Shown: positions 10,464-18,169, numbered from the stretch's first letter. The stretch is DNA of 33,951 nucleotides from an uncultured Roseburia sp. (GCA_947383215.1 CANDCP010000033.1:1-33951); one strand, 5' to 3'. The notes: generated from the sequence alone by a model not told the origin. Program-made: numbers and translations.

Positions 10464-11348
10464 TTATCCTCTTGGGTGCGCCTTCAGATAGACCTCCCGC
10501 ATTTTTACCTGATTCATCCTGGAATAAATCTGCGTCGTGGAAATATCGGAATGCCCAAGCATCTCCTGCACGCAGCAAAGATCCGCGCCGTTTCCGACCA
10601 GATGCGCCGCAAAAGAATGCCGCATTGTATGGGGGGTGATGTCCGCACTTATTCCGGCTCGGCCGCCGTAATACTTGATCAGTTTCCAAAAACCCTGCCG
10701 GCTCATGGCCCGCCCATAGCAGTTCGTAAACAACAAGTCATTTTCCTCATCCGCGACAAATTTCGGACGCCCGTTATCCATATAGGCGTCCAGCGCGCGG
10801 CCCGCCACGTTTCCAAAAGGAATAATGCGCTCTTTGTGCGCATCTGAGCACACAATGTAATCCATGCCGCGGTTTATATTCGAGAGCTTTAACGTAATCA
10901 ATTCCGTCACGCGGATACCCGTAGCATACAAAAGCTCCAGCATCGCCCTGTCGCGAAGCCCTTTGGGCGTATCCGGATCCGGCTCGTCTAACAGCCGGTT
11001 TATTTCTTCCGTAGTCAATATTCCCGGTATCTTTTTTTCTACCTTCGGAGCCTTCAGCTTCGACGCTACATTGACGGTCAAAAATCCGTTCTTCGTCAGA
11101 TACGCGAAATATGCCTTAATGGAAGCCGTATTCCTTGAAATCGTGGAAGGCTTCCTGCCCGCCTCCTTCATGGTTCGCAGATAAGCCTCGAGCTCCTCCT
11201 TCGTAACCGCTTCTATCCCGCGTATTTTTATATCGTTTAAATATCGCTGCAATTTTCTCAAATCCCGCTCATAGGAGAGCGTCGTATTCTCCGAGGTCTT
11301 CTTCACCTCGCGCAGATGGGTCAAGAAACCCTGTATATCCAATGTCAT
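10464..11348 (-). CDS. xerD: Tyrosine recombinase, XerD type
   Basis: This is a site-specific tyrosine recombinase of the XerC/XerD class that resolves chromosome dimers. The N-terminal SAM-like core-binding domain is followed by the catalytic domain. Catalytic residues are R146 (TGIRVTEL), K172 (AHKERIIPF), H240 and R243 (HTMRHSF), H266 (GHSDISTTQ) and the nucleophile Y275 (QIYSRM). I start at the ATG 11348 (294 residues, standard size). An in-frame TTG at 11381 coincides with the expected transcription start of the promoter at 11387-11415 and so lacks a ribosome site. The context downstream of spoIIM matches the Bacillus xerD (ripX) region, which argues for a housekeeping role rather than an integrase. 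Confidence 0.9.
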   Translation of the reverse strand: MTLDIQGFLTHLREVKKTSENTTLSYERDLRKLQRYLNDIKIRGIEAVTKEELEAYLRTMKEAGRKPSTISRNTASIKAYFAYLTKNGFLTVNVASKLKAPKVEKKIPGILTTEEINRLLDEPDPDTPKGLRDRAMLELLYATGIRVTELITLKLSNINRGMDYIVCSDAHKERIIPFGNVAGRALDAYMDNGRPKFVADEENDLLFTNCYGRAMSRQGFWKLIKYYGGRAGISADITPHTMRHSFAAHLVGNGADLCCVQEMLGHSDISTTQIYSRMNQVKMREVYLKAHPRG

Positions 11349-11386
11349 TTTATAATCCGTCCTTATGTATTTTTTCGCCAACTCTT

Positions 11387-11415
11387 ATTATACGGACAGG
11401 AGCGCAGAAAATCAA
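11387..11415 (-). promoter_or_regulatory. Sigma-A promoter of xerD
   Basis: TTGATT (11415-11410), 17-base spacer, TATAAT (11392-11387) on the minus strand. The second copy of the 22-bp GC-rich element lies 15 bases upstream of the -35 box. Confidence 0.75.
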
Positions 11416-11430
11416 ACGGTATTTGTACGG

Positions 11431-11452
11431 ATTTTTAGCCGGGCCGCGCCAA
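11431..11452 (-). repeat. 22-bp GC-rich promoter-upstream repeat, copy 2
   Basis: Identical over 22 bases to 6857-6878. It lies between the spoIIM stop codon and the xerD promoter. See the finding on this repeat for the spacing argument. Confidence 0.7.
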
Positions 11453-11458
11453 TTTGAA

Positions 11459-12064
11459 CTAGAATATCTTCAATATCCCTTTCATAATCCCCGGATTCAG
11501 ATATGTCTCCGACAAGATACCCAAAATCAGCAGAACCGCCGCCAGCGCGCAGGAGATCAGATATCCGGCCCAACGCCCGTGCCGCCGGTCTGCCAGAGCC
11601 CGGCCTCCTTTCGCGTGCAGCCGCTGCTGTGCGAAAAAAAGGATCAGATACAGCATAACGTAAGACAAATACTGCGGAACAAGCGATAAAACAACAAGCA
11701 AAATACCCTTGACGCCAAGATTGCTGATGCCTGAGACAAACAGAAAACCGAGCGCTCCCCCGTTCCACATCACGAACAAAACGTGCGCAAGATACCACAA
11801 TTCAGTAACTCCCAATACGGCAAGAAACAGAAACACCGGCGCGCGCGTCTCTAAAATATAGAGAAACAGATCGGTATAGCTGATACTGGAATACTCAAAC
11901 TGCTTCAAAAAATATACGTTGAATATTCCATAATCCAAGAGCCGTTTGCTTCCGCTGAGATTCGCCAAAAGTATGCCAATAAAAAAAGAACCGAAGAAAA
12001 GATATTTCAGGCAGCCTTCCCCTGTTATCCTCCTTGGTTCCGTTTGAATTCTTTTTTTTCCCAT
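11459..12064 (-). CDS. spoIIM: Stage II sporulation protein M (SpoIIM)
   Basis: SpoIIM is a mother-cell membrane protein that holds the SpoIID-SpoIIM-SpoIIP peptidoglycan-degrading complex during engulfment. About five hydrophobic helices are visible. The segment from HVLFVMWNGGALGF through GVKGILLVVLSLVPQYLSY has the Gly-rich turn and the Pro-Gln motif common in this family. At 201 residues it is close to the roughly 210 of Bacillus SpoIIM. I chose the ATG at 12064, preceded by AAGG; an in-frame TTG at 12070 lacks room for a ribosome site. The order Nudix-spoIIM-xerD matches Bacillus, which supports the call. It is likely cotranscribed with the Nudix gene 23 bases upstream. Confidence 0.75.
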   Translation of the reverse strand: MGKKRIQTEPRRITGEGCLKYLFFGSFFIGILLANLSGSKRLLDYGIFNVYFLKQFEYSSISYTDLFLYILETRAPVFLFLAVLGVTELWYLAHVLFVMWNGGALGFLFVSGISNLGVKGILLVVLSLVPQYLSYVMLYLILFFAQQRLHAKGGRALADRRHGRWAGYLISCALAAVLLILGILSETYLNPGIMKGILKIF

Positions 12065-12087
12065 GCACAAACCTTGTCTGAAAACGT

Positions 12088-12639
12088 TTAATCCAATTTA
12101 TGCTTTTCCCTGTTGCAATATGCCAGTATCCCCGCAACTGTTTTCGAATCCTGTATCCTGCCCTCATAAATCATTTTACACAATTCCTTTGGCTCGTACG
12201 CTTCCACCGCAATATCTTCCGCGTCGTCAAAATGCTGCTTTCCCTCTTTCAGTCTGCGCGCCAGATATACGTCGACAAACTCGTCGCAAAACGCCACGGT
12301 TGTGCGCAATGATAAGAGTTTCTCCAGAGAAGCGCTTTGATATCCTGTCTCCTCCTGAAGCTCGCGCATCGCGCAAATGCGCGTATCCTCCGTCACACTG
12401 TCCCGCGCTCCCGCAGGAATTTCCAAAGTCTCGCGCTCAAGCGCGTTTCTGTACTGGCGCACCATCAAAATCTTCCCGTCGTCCCGCACCGCCACAACGG
12501 CCGCCGCTCCTTTTCTGTGAGAGACAAAATCCCATTTTTCCGTTTTTCCGTTCGGCAATTCCATATAATCAGAATAGATATCAAGGATCGTCCCTCTATG
12601 CTCCAACACCCGTTTCACTCTTTTTATTTTTTCTCCCAT
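12088..12639 (-). CDS. nudF: Nudix hydrolase, ADP-ribose pyrophosphatase type
   Basis: The enzyme should hydrolyse ADP-ribose to AMP and ribose 5-phosphate. The N-terminal beta region (ILDIYSDYMELPNGK) and the EIPAG segment before the Nudix box are typical of this subgroup. The box runs GARDSVTEDTRICAM then RELQEETGY. It carries the REL-EE-G metal-binding core, but there are six rather than five residues between the first Gly and the first Glu. I start at the ATG 12639, because the promoter at 12671-12699 excludes the upstream in-frame codons; GAGAGG lies 10 bases ahead. It leads the operon that includes spoIIM. Confidence 0.85.
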   Translation of the reverse strand: MGEKIKRVKRVLEHRGTILDIYSDYMELPNGKTEKWDFVSHRKGAAAVVAVRDDGKILMVRQYRNALERETLEIPAGARDSVTEDTRICAMRELQEETGYQSASLEKLLSLRTTVAFCDEFVDVYLARRLKEGKQHFDDAEDIAVEAYEPKELCKMIYEGRIQDSKTVAGILAYCNREKHKLD

Positions 12640-12670
12640 CTTCTTTTTACCTCTCTTTTCTTTTGCTGTA

Positions 12671-12699
12671 ATCATATCCGTTTTTTTGACCGTATGCAA
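12671..12699 (-). promoter_or_regulatory. Promoter of nudF-spoIIM
   Basis: TTGCAT (12699-12694), 17-base spacer, TATGAT (12676-12671) on the minus strand. The surrounding 240 bases between the divergent genes are very AT-rich. Confidence 0.65.
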
Positions 12700-12829
12700 G
12701 CGAAACAAAAAAATAAGATATTTGATGTTTGTGAATTTTTTTTTAAATTTTCTCAAAAATTATTTAAATTTACGCTTTCGCAATAGACACTTTTTATTTT
12801 ATGTAATATTATTATTTTTGTCGACACAC

Positions 12830-12860
12830 TGAATATTTTTGGTAAATACTGATCATTTTA
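12830..12860 (+). promoter_or_regulatory. Sigma-G/F-like (forespore) promoter of the amidase-deacetylase gene
   Basis: TGAATA (12830-12835), an 18-base spacer and CATTTTA (12854-12860). This fits the forespore consensus of a gnATA-type -35 box and a CATnnTA -10 box. The implied 5' leader is only about 15 bases and includes the GAGGG ribosome site. No comparably good sigma-A promoter is seen next to it. Confidence 0.55.
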
Positions 12861-12881
12861 ACAACAGAAAGACGAGGGCTT

Positions 12882-14468
12882 ATGAATTCCAGAAAAAAGA
12901 AAAAAAGAATACGAAACGCGGTCTGTATCACAATCTGTCTATTGCTGCTTCTTGTAACACTTTTTATTATCCAGCTACTAACCGGAGCGCTCGGTAAATT
13001 TATCAAGGTTCCGGAACCGATCAACAACGCAATTGACAAATTAAAGCAAACCGAAACGCAGAATCCGAATAAAAACGACACCGAAACGCCTTCCGAGGCG
13101 GATTCTTCTTTGTTTACCGTCTGCATCGACGCGGGACACGGCGGAAAAGACATCGGCTCCGATTCCGACGGCCGAATCGAAAAGGACGACAACTTAAAGC
13201 TTTCATTGGCGGTGGAAGCCTATCTGAAAGAAAAAAACGTCAAAGTTGTTATGACGCGCTCTGACGATACCTTCTTAAAGCTATCCGCACGGTGTAAGGT
13301 TGCAAACGATGCAAACGCCGATTACTTTGTATCCCTTCACCGCAATAAGGGGGAAGGCTTCGGCGTGGAAACCTGGATATTAAGCCAGGCGGACGAGGAG
13401 ACAAAGACGCTCGCCGACAATATTATGAGCGGCCTGGAAACCGCCGGAATACAGCGAAACAGAGGCGTAAAACAGGGAACGCAGGGGAACTCCTCCAAAG
13501 ATTATTATATCAATTTAAATTCGCAGATGCCGTCCTGCATTATTGAACTTGGCTTTTTAAATGTCCCGGAGGACAATCAGCTTTACGACGAACATCTCGC
13601 AGACTACGCAAAAGCGATCGGCGACGCCATTATTAAGACAGCGGAAGCCTACAATGTATCCGGCGTTAAAACAGACGGCAGCGATAAAAACAATATTCCT
13701 GACGCGAATACCGAAGACGCAAGCGGCCTGCCTTCTACTTCGCACACGCTTAACAATACGCAGATCGATATTTCCTCACTGGATACTACGATTCTCGACT
13801 GGGGTCAGGGTTCTAACGTAGACGATCAGAACCGCCCGGGGGGCTGTCTGCAGTATCAGGAGAAATACGGCAAATACAACGCGCATTTTATCTCTGAAGG
13901 AGAAAAAATTATCTATCTGACTTTTGACGAGGGATATGAGTACGGCTGTACGCCTTCTATTCTCGACACGCTGAAAGAAAAGAATGTAAAGGCCGTATTC
14001 TTTGTCACCCAGCCTTATGCCAAAGAAGATCCGGATCTGGTGCAGCGCATAATTGACGAGGGACATATGCTCGGGAACCACAGCGTCACACACCCTGCTA
14101 CCGGCCTTCCTTCCCAGACCGTAGAACAGCAGCAATCCGAGATTATGGACAACCATAATTATATCAAAGAGAACTTTGGCGGCTATGAAATGCATCTGTT
14201 CCGCTATCCTGCCGGCAAATTCAGCGAGCAGTCTCTTGCAATTTTAAATAACTGCAATTATAAAAGCGTATTCTGGAGCTTTGCCTATCTGGATTACGAC
14301 GTAAATAACCAGCCGAATGAAGCGGAAAGCCTGCAAAAACTGATTGACAGATTACATTCCGGCGCGATTTACCTGCTCCACGCGGAGTCAAAGACAAACA
14401 CCGCGATTCTCGGAGACTTTATTGATCAGGCAAGGGCGCTTGGATTCGAATTTGCCTTATTCGACTAG
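12882..14468 (+). CDS. Bifunctional CwlD-like amidase / PdaA-like deacetylase fusion (muramic delta-lactam synthesis)
   Basis: This protein joins two spore-cortex enzymes. Residues 11-37 form a signal anchor, so the catalytic part is outside the membrane. Residues of about 78-256 are an Amidase_3 domain with zinc ligands H86 (DAGHGGKD), E100 (RIEKDD) and H153 (SLHRN) and catalytic E222 (IIELGFLN). A Ser/Thr/Asn/Asp-rich linker of about 60 residues follows. Residues of about 325-528 are a NodB-type deacetylase of the PdaA subgroup, with D349 (TFDEGYEYG), H400 and H404 (GNHSVTHP), R441 (FRYPAG), the PdaA-like FWSFAYLDYDVNNQP and H500 (LLHAESK). CwlD removes the peptide from muramic acid. PdaA then deacetylates it and closes the lactam. 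A sigma-G-like promoter precedes it. The substrate is inferred from the families. Confidence 0.9.
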   Translation: MNSRKKKKRIRNAVCITICLLLLLVTLFIIQLLTGALGKFIKVPEPINNAIDKLKQTETQNPNKNDTETPSEADSSLFTVCIDAGHGGKDIGSDSDGRIEKDDNLKLSLAVEAYLKEKNVKVVMTRSDDTFLKLSARCKVANDANADYFVSLHRNKGEGFGVETWILSQADEETKTLADNIMSGLETAGIQRNRGVKQGTQGNSSKDYYINLNSQMPSCIIELGFLNVPEDNQLYDEHLADYAKAIGDAIIKTAEAYNVSGVKTDGSDKNNIPDANTEDASGLPSTSHTLNNTQIDISSLDTTILDWGQGSNVDDQNRPGGCLQYQEKYGKYNAHFISEGEKIIYLTFDEGYEYGCTPSILDTLKEKNVKAVFFVTQPYAKEDPDLVQRIIDEGHMLGNHSVTHPATGLPSQTVEQQQSEIMDNHNYIKENFGGYEMHLFRYPAGKFSEQSLAILNNCNYKSVFWSFAYLDYDVNNQPNEAESLQKLIDRLHSGAIYLLHAESKTNTAILGDFIDQARALGFEFALFD

Positions 14469-14471
14469 ACG

Positions 14472-14510
14472 CAAAACAAAAAATCCGGCTCTGCCGGATT
14501 CTTTGTTTTG
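14472..14510. terminator. Terminator hairpin 1 after the amidase-deacetylase gene
   Basis: The core stem AATCCGGC/GCCGGATT (14482-14489 and 14493-14500) is extended by CAAAACAAA/TTTGTTTTG. T-rich tracts occur on both strands, so it may also end the opposing gene at 14571-15164. Confidence 0.8.
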
Positions 14511-14517
14511 CGGGGGC

Positions 14518-14560
14518 TGCCCCTGCGGCGTCCTTATACTCCGCCGCAGGGGCATTTCTT
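14518..14560 (+). terminator. Terminator hairpin 2 (tandem)
   Basis: A perfect 13-bp GC-rich stem (14518-14530 and 14542-14554) with an 11-base loop is followed by TTTCTTTTT. It backs up hairpin 1 on the plus strand and shields the convergent gene. Confidence 0.8.
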
Positions 14561-14570
14561 TTTACCGGCG

Positions 14571-15164
14571 TCAGATACGAATATCGATTCCGGCTATCGT
14601 TTTTTCTTGCTCTGTCGTATTCCCATTCTCCAATTCTTCTGCGATTGCAGACAATTCCTCCTGCTGCGCGTTCTCCGCCATCTCGCATAATCCGTTCTCT
14701 ATATCTTCCTCCGTAAGCTCTGCCGCATCGGGCAGTTCCTCAATGACCTCTGACAACAAGCCTTCGCCCTCGTCGATTCCGAGCGCCTCTTTTGCAAGTT
14801 CTTCTTTTCTCTCTTCCGGGGTCTTTGGCTCCGCTTCTTTTGCCTGCTCTGCAATTTTCTCGGCAAGCTCCTGCGCTTCATCCATAACATGCCACATCTG
14901 TTCGCTGTTATACGCCATCTTTGCGGCGGCAATCTGATCTTCATAGGAATGAAACATCTGAAGTTTTCTCTCGATATCCGCAAGGGATTCGCACTTCATA
15001 TCCTTCAGACTTTTCTTCTGCTGTTCAAAAAACTCTATCTGGCCGCTGCACTCTGCCTGGCGCTCTAATTTTTGCCGCGTGCTTTTTAAACCAAAGCCGC
15101 TGTTTAGAAGCGCCGGCCGGCTGCCCGAAAGAAAAAATCCGCCGCCCTGCGTATTGATATTCAT
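14571..15164 (-). CDS. Acidic helical protein of unknown function
   Basis: I do not recognise this 197-residue protein. It has no signal peptide or membrane helix. The N-terminus is Gly-rich (MNINTQGGGFFLSG). Residues of about 25-110 are predicted-looking helix with many Lys, Glu and Gln (coiled-coil character), and the C-terminal third is strongly acidic. It ends in AGIDIRI, similar to the TVSVRI end of the FlxA-like neighbour 34 bases upstream in the same operon. The start is the ATG at 15164, preceded by AGGTGG at 5 bases; an in-frame GTG at 15173 is less well placed. Shared expression with the FlxA-like protein is likely. Confidence 0.75.
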   Translation of the reverse strand: MNINTQGGGFFLSGSRPALLNSGFGLKSTRQKLERQAECSGQIEFFEQQKKSLKDMKCESLADIERKLQMFHSYEDQIAAAKMAYNSEQMWHVMDEAQELAEKIAEQAKEAEPKTPEERKEELAKEALGIDEGEGLLSEVIEELPDAAELTEEDIENGLCEMAENAQQEELSAIAEELENGNTTEQEKTIAGIDIRI

Positions 15165-15198
15165 AAACGCCACCTACCTTCCCTGCCACGCCGATATT

Positions 15199-15921
15199 CT
15201 AAATCCGGACGGATACGGTTGGATCCTCGCTCTCTCTGACAATCTTCGCCTCATTTGTGTACGTTTGTCCCACCGTATTTTCATCTTCTTCCTGTTCTTC
15301 CTCTGTCTTTTTGTTGAGCGTTTCTTCTTCCCGCTCTGCAGATTCCCTCAGCTTTTCGCCGGCCTCTTTTAGCGTCTCTCCCTGTGACGCCACTGCCGCG
15401 GCGGCTTTTTGTTTTATACTCTCTAACTCTTCCTGTTTACTTGTAACCGAACCTCCGCGCGCAGCGTCCAGCTTAATTTCTGTCTCAAGCACGCCTGCCC
15501 GTCCTTCCAATTTCGTCGCGACGCTTCCCTGCACGTTTGCCTGGCCAATCGCCGTGTCGGCCGAAATCATCGCTTCCATTCCAGCCTTTGAGATTCCCGT
15601 ACCTTTGCCTCTCTCTTCGCCTGCCTTTTGAGAACCTGAAAATATATCCTCTTTTGGCTCGCTTTTTTCCTGCTGCGCCTCCCTCCTCAGCTCTATCTGA
15701 TGCTGCCTCAACTGATTGTTTAAATCATTGATCTGCTTTTGAATCTCCTGCCGCTTTTTCATCTTCTCTTCCACGCTCAACTTTTCATCGGCGGAAAGCT
15801 CCTGCAGCTTTTTTTGTGCATTTGCTATCTGATTCAAAAGATTTTTACTCTGGGCGTCCGTCGCCTGCACACCTCCATACCCTGCCTGTGCATTTACATT
15901 TCCCATACCGCTGATTTTCAT
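15199..15921 (-). CDS. FlxA-like family protein
   Basis: Residues of about 25-85 (LLNQIANAQKKLQELSADEK, then IQKQINDLNNQLRQHQIE) match the FlxA-like pattern of short helical heptads with a central low-complexity turn. The rest is charged, low-complexity helix with Ala-rich stretches and a Glu-rich C-terminal segment ending in TVSVRI. There is no signal peptide or membrane helix. FlxA in Escherichia coli is flagellar-sigma dependent but of unknown function, and no flagellar gene is visible here. AAAGGAG precedes the ATG. It lies directly downstream of the two-component system on the same strand, separated by 141 bases that hold a TACAACATAAA motif. Confidence 0.7.
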   Translation of the reverse strand: MKISGMGNVNAQAGYGGVQATDAQSKNLLNQIANAQKKLQELSADEKLSVEEKMKKRQEIQKQINDLNNQLRQHQIELRREAQQEKSEPKEDIFSGSQKAGEERGKGTGISKAGMEAMISADTAIGQANVQGSVATKLEGRAGVLETEIKLDAARGGSVTSKQEELESIKQKAAAAVASQGETLKEAGEKLRESAEREEETLNKKTEEEQEEDENTVGQTYTNEAKIVRESEDPTVSVRI

Positions 15922-16010
15922 TCTTTTCGGTCTCCTTTCCCTCTTAACCGCATCCCTGCTCTCCCCATATTTTCTGTATATTTCTTATTTCGGTTTATCT
16001 ACTGTTAAAA

Positions 16011-16030
16011 TAAGCTTTATGTTGTAAAGC
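16011..16030 (-). promoter_or_regulatory. TACAACA motif (site C) or weak terminator after the kinase gene
   Basis: The minus-strand sequence GCTTTACAACATAAAGC (16030-16014) contains the same TACAACATAAA found twice before the regulator gene. It also forms a 6-bp hairpin with a 5-base loop followed by TTATTTT, so it could be a weak terminator instead. I cannot decide between the two. Confidence 0.4.
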
Positions 16031-16062
16031 GGCCCTTTTTTGTCATGAATGGTATATCTTTT

Positions 16063-17451
16063 TCACTTTGTTTTAGAAACCAGCATCATGATGATCAACC
16101 GGAAAACATGATTTTGGCATTCAATAGAGACATCGCCATAATATTTTTGCGCCACTTTTTGTATATTGGCAAGCCCAAATCCATGCCGCCCTGCGTCTTT
16201 CTTTGACGTCGCCGGAAATCCGCTCTCTTCGTCCCGGACAAGCTCGCCCGTATAACTGTTTTTTACCTCTATCAGACAAACATTTGCCTTTCGACAGGAA
16301 GAAATCTCAATAAAGGCCTCCGCCGTTCCCTTTGCGGCCTCTACCGCATTCGCAAGCGCGTTGTTCAATATCACGCTGATATCAAAGACGTCGATGCCCA
16401 TCTCCCTCTGAAAATAAAAATCACATTTAAAGTTTATGCCGGCTTCTTCCGCTTCCTTTTGCATCTCTGACAGGATTACATCCGTGACCGGATTCCCGCT
16501 CTTTATTCCTGACGCCGCCTCCGTAAACTTTTCCCTGAGCCTCGCGGCATAGCAAATGGCAGCTTTATTTTCGTTCCTTATGCAAAGTCCCTCTAAGGTC
16601 ATGATATGATTCCCCATATCGTGACGCAGGCTCTGCATATCGCTATAAAGCCGCTCTACCTCGCCGATATGTCTTTTCATATCTGCAATCTGTCCAAAAA
16701 GAACCTCATTCTGCCGCTCTTCTCTCTGCCTGTTTTTTATCCCCTGAAACAACGCAATCATCGTTAAAATTACGACGAAACAAATTCCATAATATAGAAA
16801 ACAACGCCAGTTATATGCCAGATTAACGTTGTACGCATCTCTTGCCGTGTCTTGTTCATACACACGAAAACAATAAGACAGAAGCATATTTCCCGCCATA
16901 CCGGACAGCGACGGAATGCATAAAATCACCATCTCCCTGCCGGTCATTTTTTCCTTTTTATATACGTACGCCTTATGGATAAGCCACACAGGAAACAGCA
17001 GAAATCCCATACTCAATATCAAGTCTGTTACACAGCTTATCACATAAATCCAAAACTGCAGCCTAAAGTTTCCGGCAAATCCGGCAATCTTATAAGAATA
17101 ATGATAGAGAAGCGCATCTATACAATTCTCCATTTGAAGCGAAATCCGGCGCAGAACAAAAAAGGTAACCGAAAGGAACATCTTTTGTTTTCTGTTCTCC
17201 GGTTCCATACTTGACATTACAAGAAACGCCGCAATGACCCCAATCCCGTATGCCATATTGTTTTCAATTTTCCACGGTACATAATAAAGAAGCGTCATCA
17301 CGGCAAAGTAAGCGAGTTCCGTCATCAGAACCGTTTTTTTCTTTGCAAAAAACGGCTTTAAAAAATATCCGAAGCAATATGAGGTCAGCAGCGTAATTCC
17401 CAGAAACTGCAGATTACTCACAATTTCGTAATATAAATCATAACTCTTCAT
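16063..17451 (-). CDS. Sensor histidine kinase, AgrC/HPK10 type (GHKL)
   Basis: This is a membrane sensor kinase of the quorum-sensing-like AgrC/ComD class. The N-terminal 235 residues contain about six hydrophobic helices and no classical extracellular sensor domain. A short coiled coil leads to the phosphorylated histidine H277 in SLRHDMGNH. The ATPase part has the N box (ILNNALANAVEAA, about 361-373) and the G box (GRHGFGLANI, 421-430). The ATG lies 4 bases after the stop of the LytTR regulator upstream, so the two genes form one operon and almost certainly one signalling pair. No AgrB or signal-peptide gene is visible, so the ligand is unknown. Confidence 0.9.
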   Translation of the reverse strand: MKSYDLYYEIVSNLQFLGITLLTSYCFGYFLKPFFAKKKTVLMTELAYFAVMTLLYYVPWKIENNMAYGIGVIAAFLVMSSMEPENRKQKMFLSVTFFVLRRISLQMENCIDALLYHYSYKIAGFAGNFRLQFWIYVISCVTDLILSMGFLLFPVWLIHKAYVYKKEKMTGREMVILCIPSLSGMAGNMLLSYCFRVYEQDTARDAYNVNLAYNWRCFLYYGICFVVILTMIALFQGIKNRQREERQNEVLFGQIADMKRHIGEVERLYSDMQSLRHDMGNHIMTLEGLCIRNENKAAICYAARLREKFTEAASGIKSGNPVTDVILSEMQKEAEEAGINFKCDFYFQREMGIDVFDISVILNNALANAVEAAKGTAEAFIEISSCRKANVCLIEVKNSYTGELVRDEESGFPATSKKDAGRHGFGLANIQKVAQKYYGDVSIECQNHVFRLIIMMLVSKTK

Positions 17452-17455
17452 ACCG

Positions 17456-18169
17456 TCAAAATACCTCTGTGCCGTGAATATATTTAAGATAACGCTTTAC
17501 AAACTCCCGATAATTTTTTTGGGCCATAAGCGCGGTCCCTTTTTTTAAGTATATCATAGATTTATCATACTTCACGACATATTTAAAATGAACCAGATAC
17601 GCCCTGTGCGGCCGAAAAAAATCCTCTCCCGCCATTTCTTCAAGCGCGCGCATCCTTCCGTAATACTCGAGATCGCCGTCAGTTTTATGCAGAATAATTT
17701 TACGGTTATATACTTCCGCGGATATAATATCCGCAAGCCTTATCTTGACATATGTCCCGCCGACCTTAATCATCAGGCTTTTTTCTTTTTCCTCCTCTTT
17801 TATCGAAGAAACCTCCAGATACTGTTCTACTGCTTCCGCTAACACGGCGGCAAATTTTTCCTCCGTAAACGGCTTCACAAGATATTGAAACGCCCTCACA
17901 TGAAACGCTTCAAAAACATGCTCTTTTAGAGCCGTCACAAAAATAAGCACCGTCCGTTTGTTTCTTTTGCGCAGTTCTCTCGCCGTCTCCATCCCGTCTC
18001 TGCCCCTAAGTCCAATATCCAGCAACAGAATATCCGGCTGACGCTCACATAAAAGCAAATCTTCGCCGGAACAAAAAAGCTCTATCTCAGCCGACGGGTA
18101 ATATTTATGCACGCCATCCCTCAGCATGTCGCGCACAGCTTTTTCATCGTCGCATATCGCTATCCGCAT
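17456..18169 (-). CDS. LytTR-family response regulator
   Basis: This is the partner of the kinase downstream. The receiver domain (1-125) has the acidic pair D7-D8 (ICDDEK), the phosphorylated D51 (ILLLDIGLRG), T79 and K99 (YLVKPF). The C-terminal LytTR DNA-binding domain (about 130-235) has IRLADIISAEVYNRKIILH and FFRPHRAYLVHFKYV. The ribosome site AGGAG lies 8 bases before the ATG. LytTR proteins usually bind two short direct repeats spaced by helical turns. Two copies of TACAACA(T/G)AAA lie 28-40 and 93-106 bases upstream of this gene, 66 bases apart, so autoregulation is plausible. Confidence 0.93.
   Translation of the reverse strand: MRIAICDDEKAVRDMLRDGVHKYYPSAEIELFCSGEDLLLCERQPDILLLDIGLRGRDGMETARELRKRNKRTVLIFVTALKEHVFEAFHVRAFQYLVKPFTEEKFAAVLAEAVEQYLEVSSIKEEEKEKSLMIKVGGTYVKIRLADIISAEVYNRKIILHKTDGDLEYYGRMRALEEMAGEDFFRPHRAYLVHFKYVVKYDKSMIYLKKGTALMAQKNYREFVKRYLKYIHGTEVF

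Noticed and set aside
10464-11348. Phage or island integrase instead of XerD
   Set aside because: No attachment repeats or cargo genes are seen, the length and motifs fit XerD, and the gene order with spoIIM and the Nudix gene is a conserved chromosomal one.
12063-12671. A 202-codon plus-strand frame opposite the Nudix gene
   Set aside because: Pro/Arg/Ser-rich shadow of a well supported minus-strand gene.
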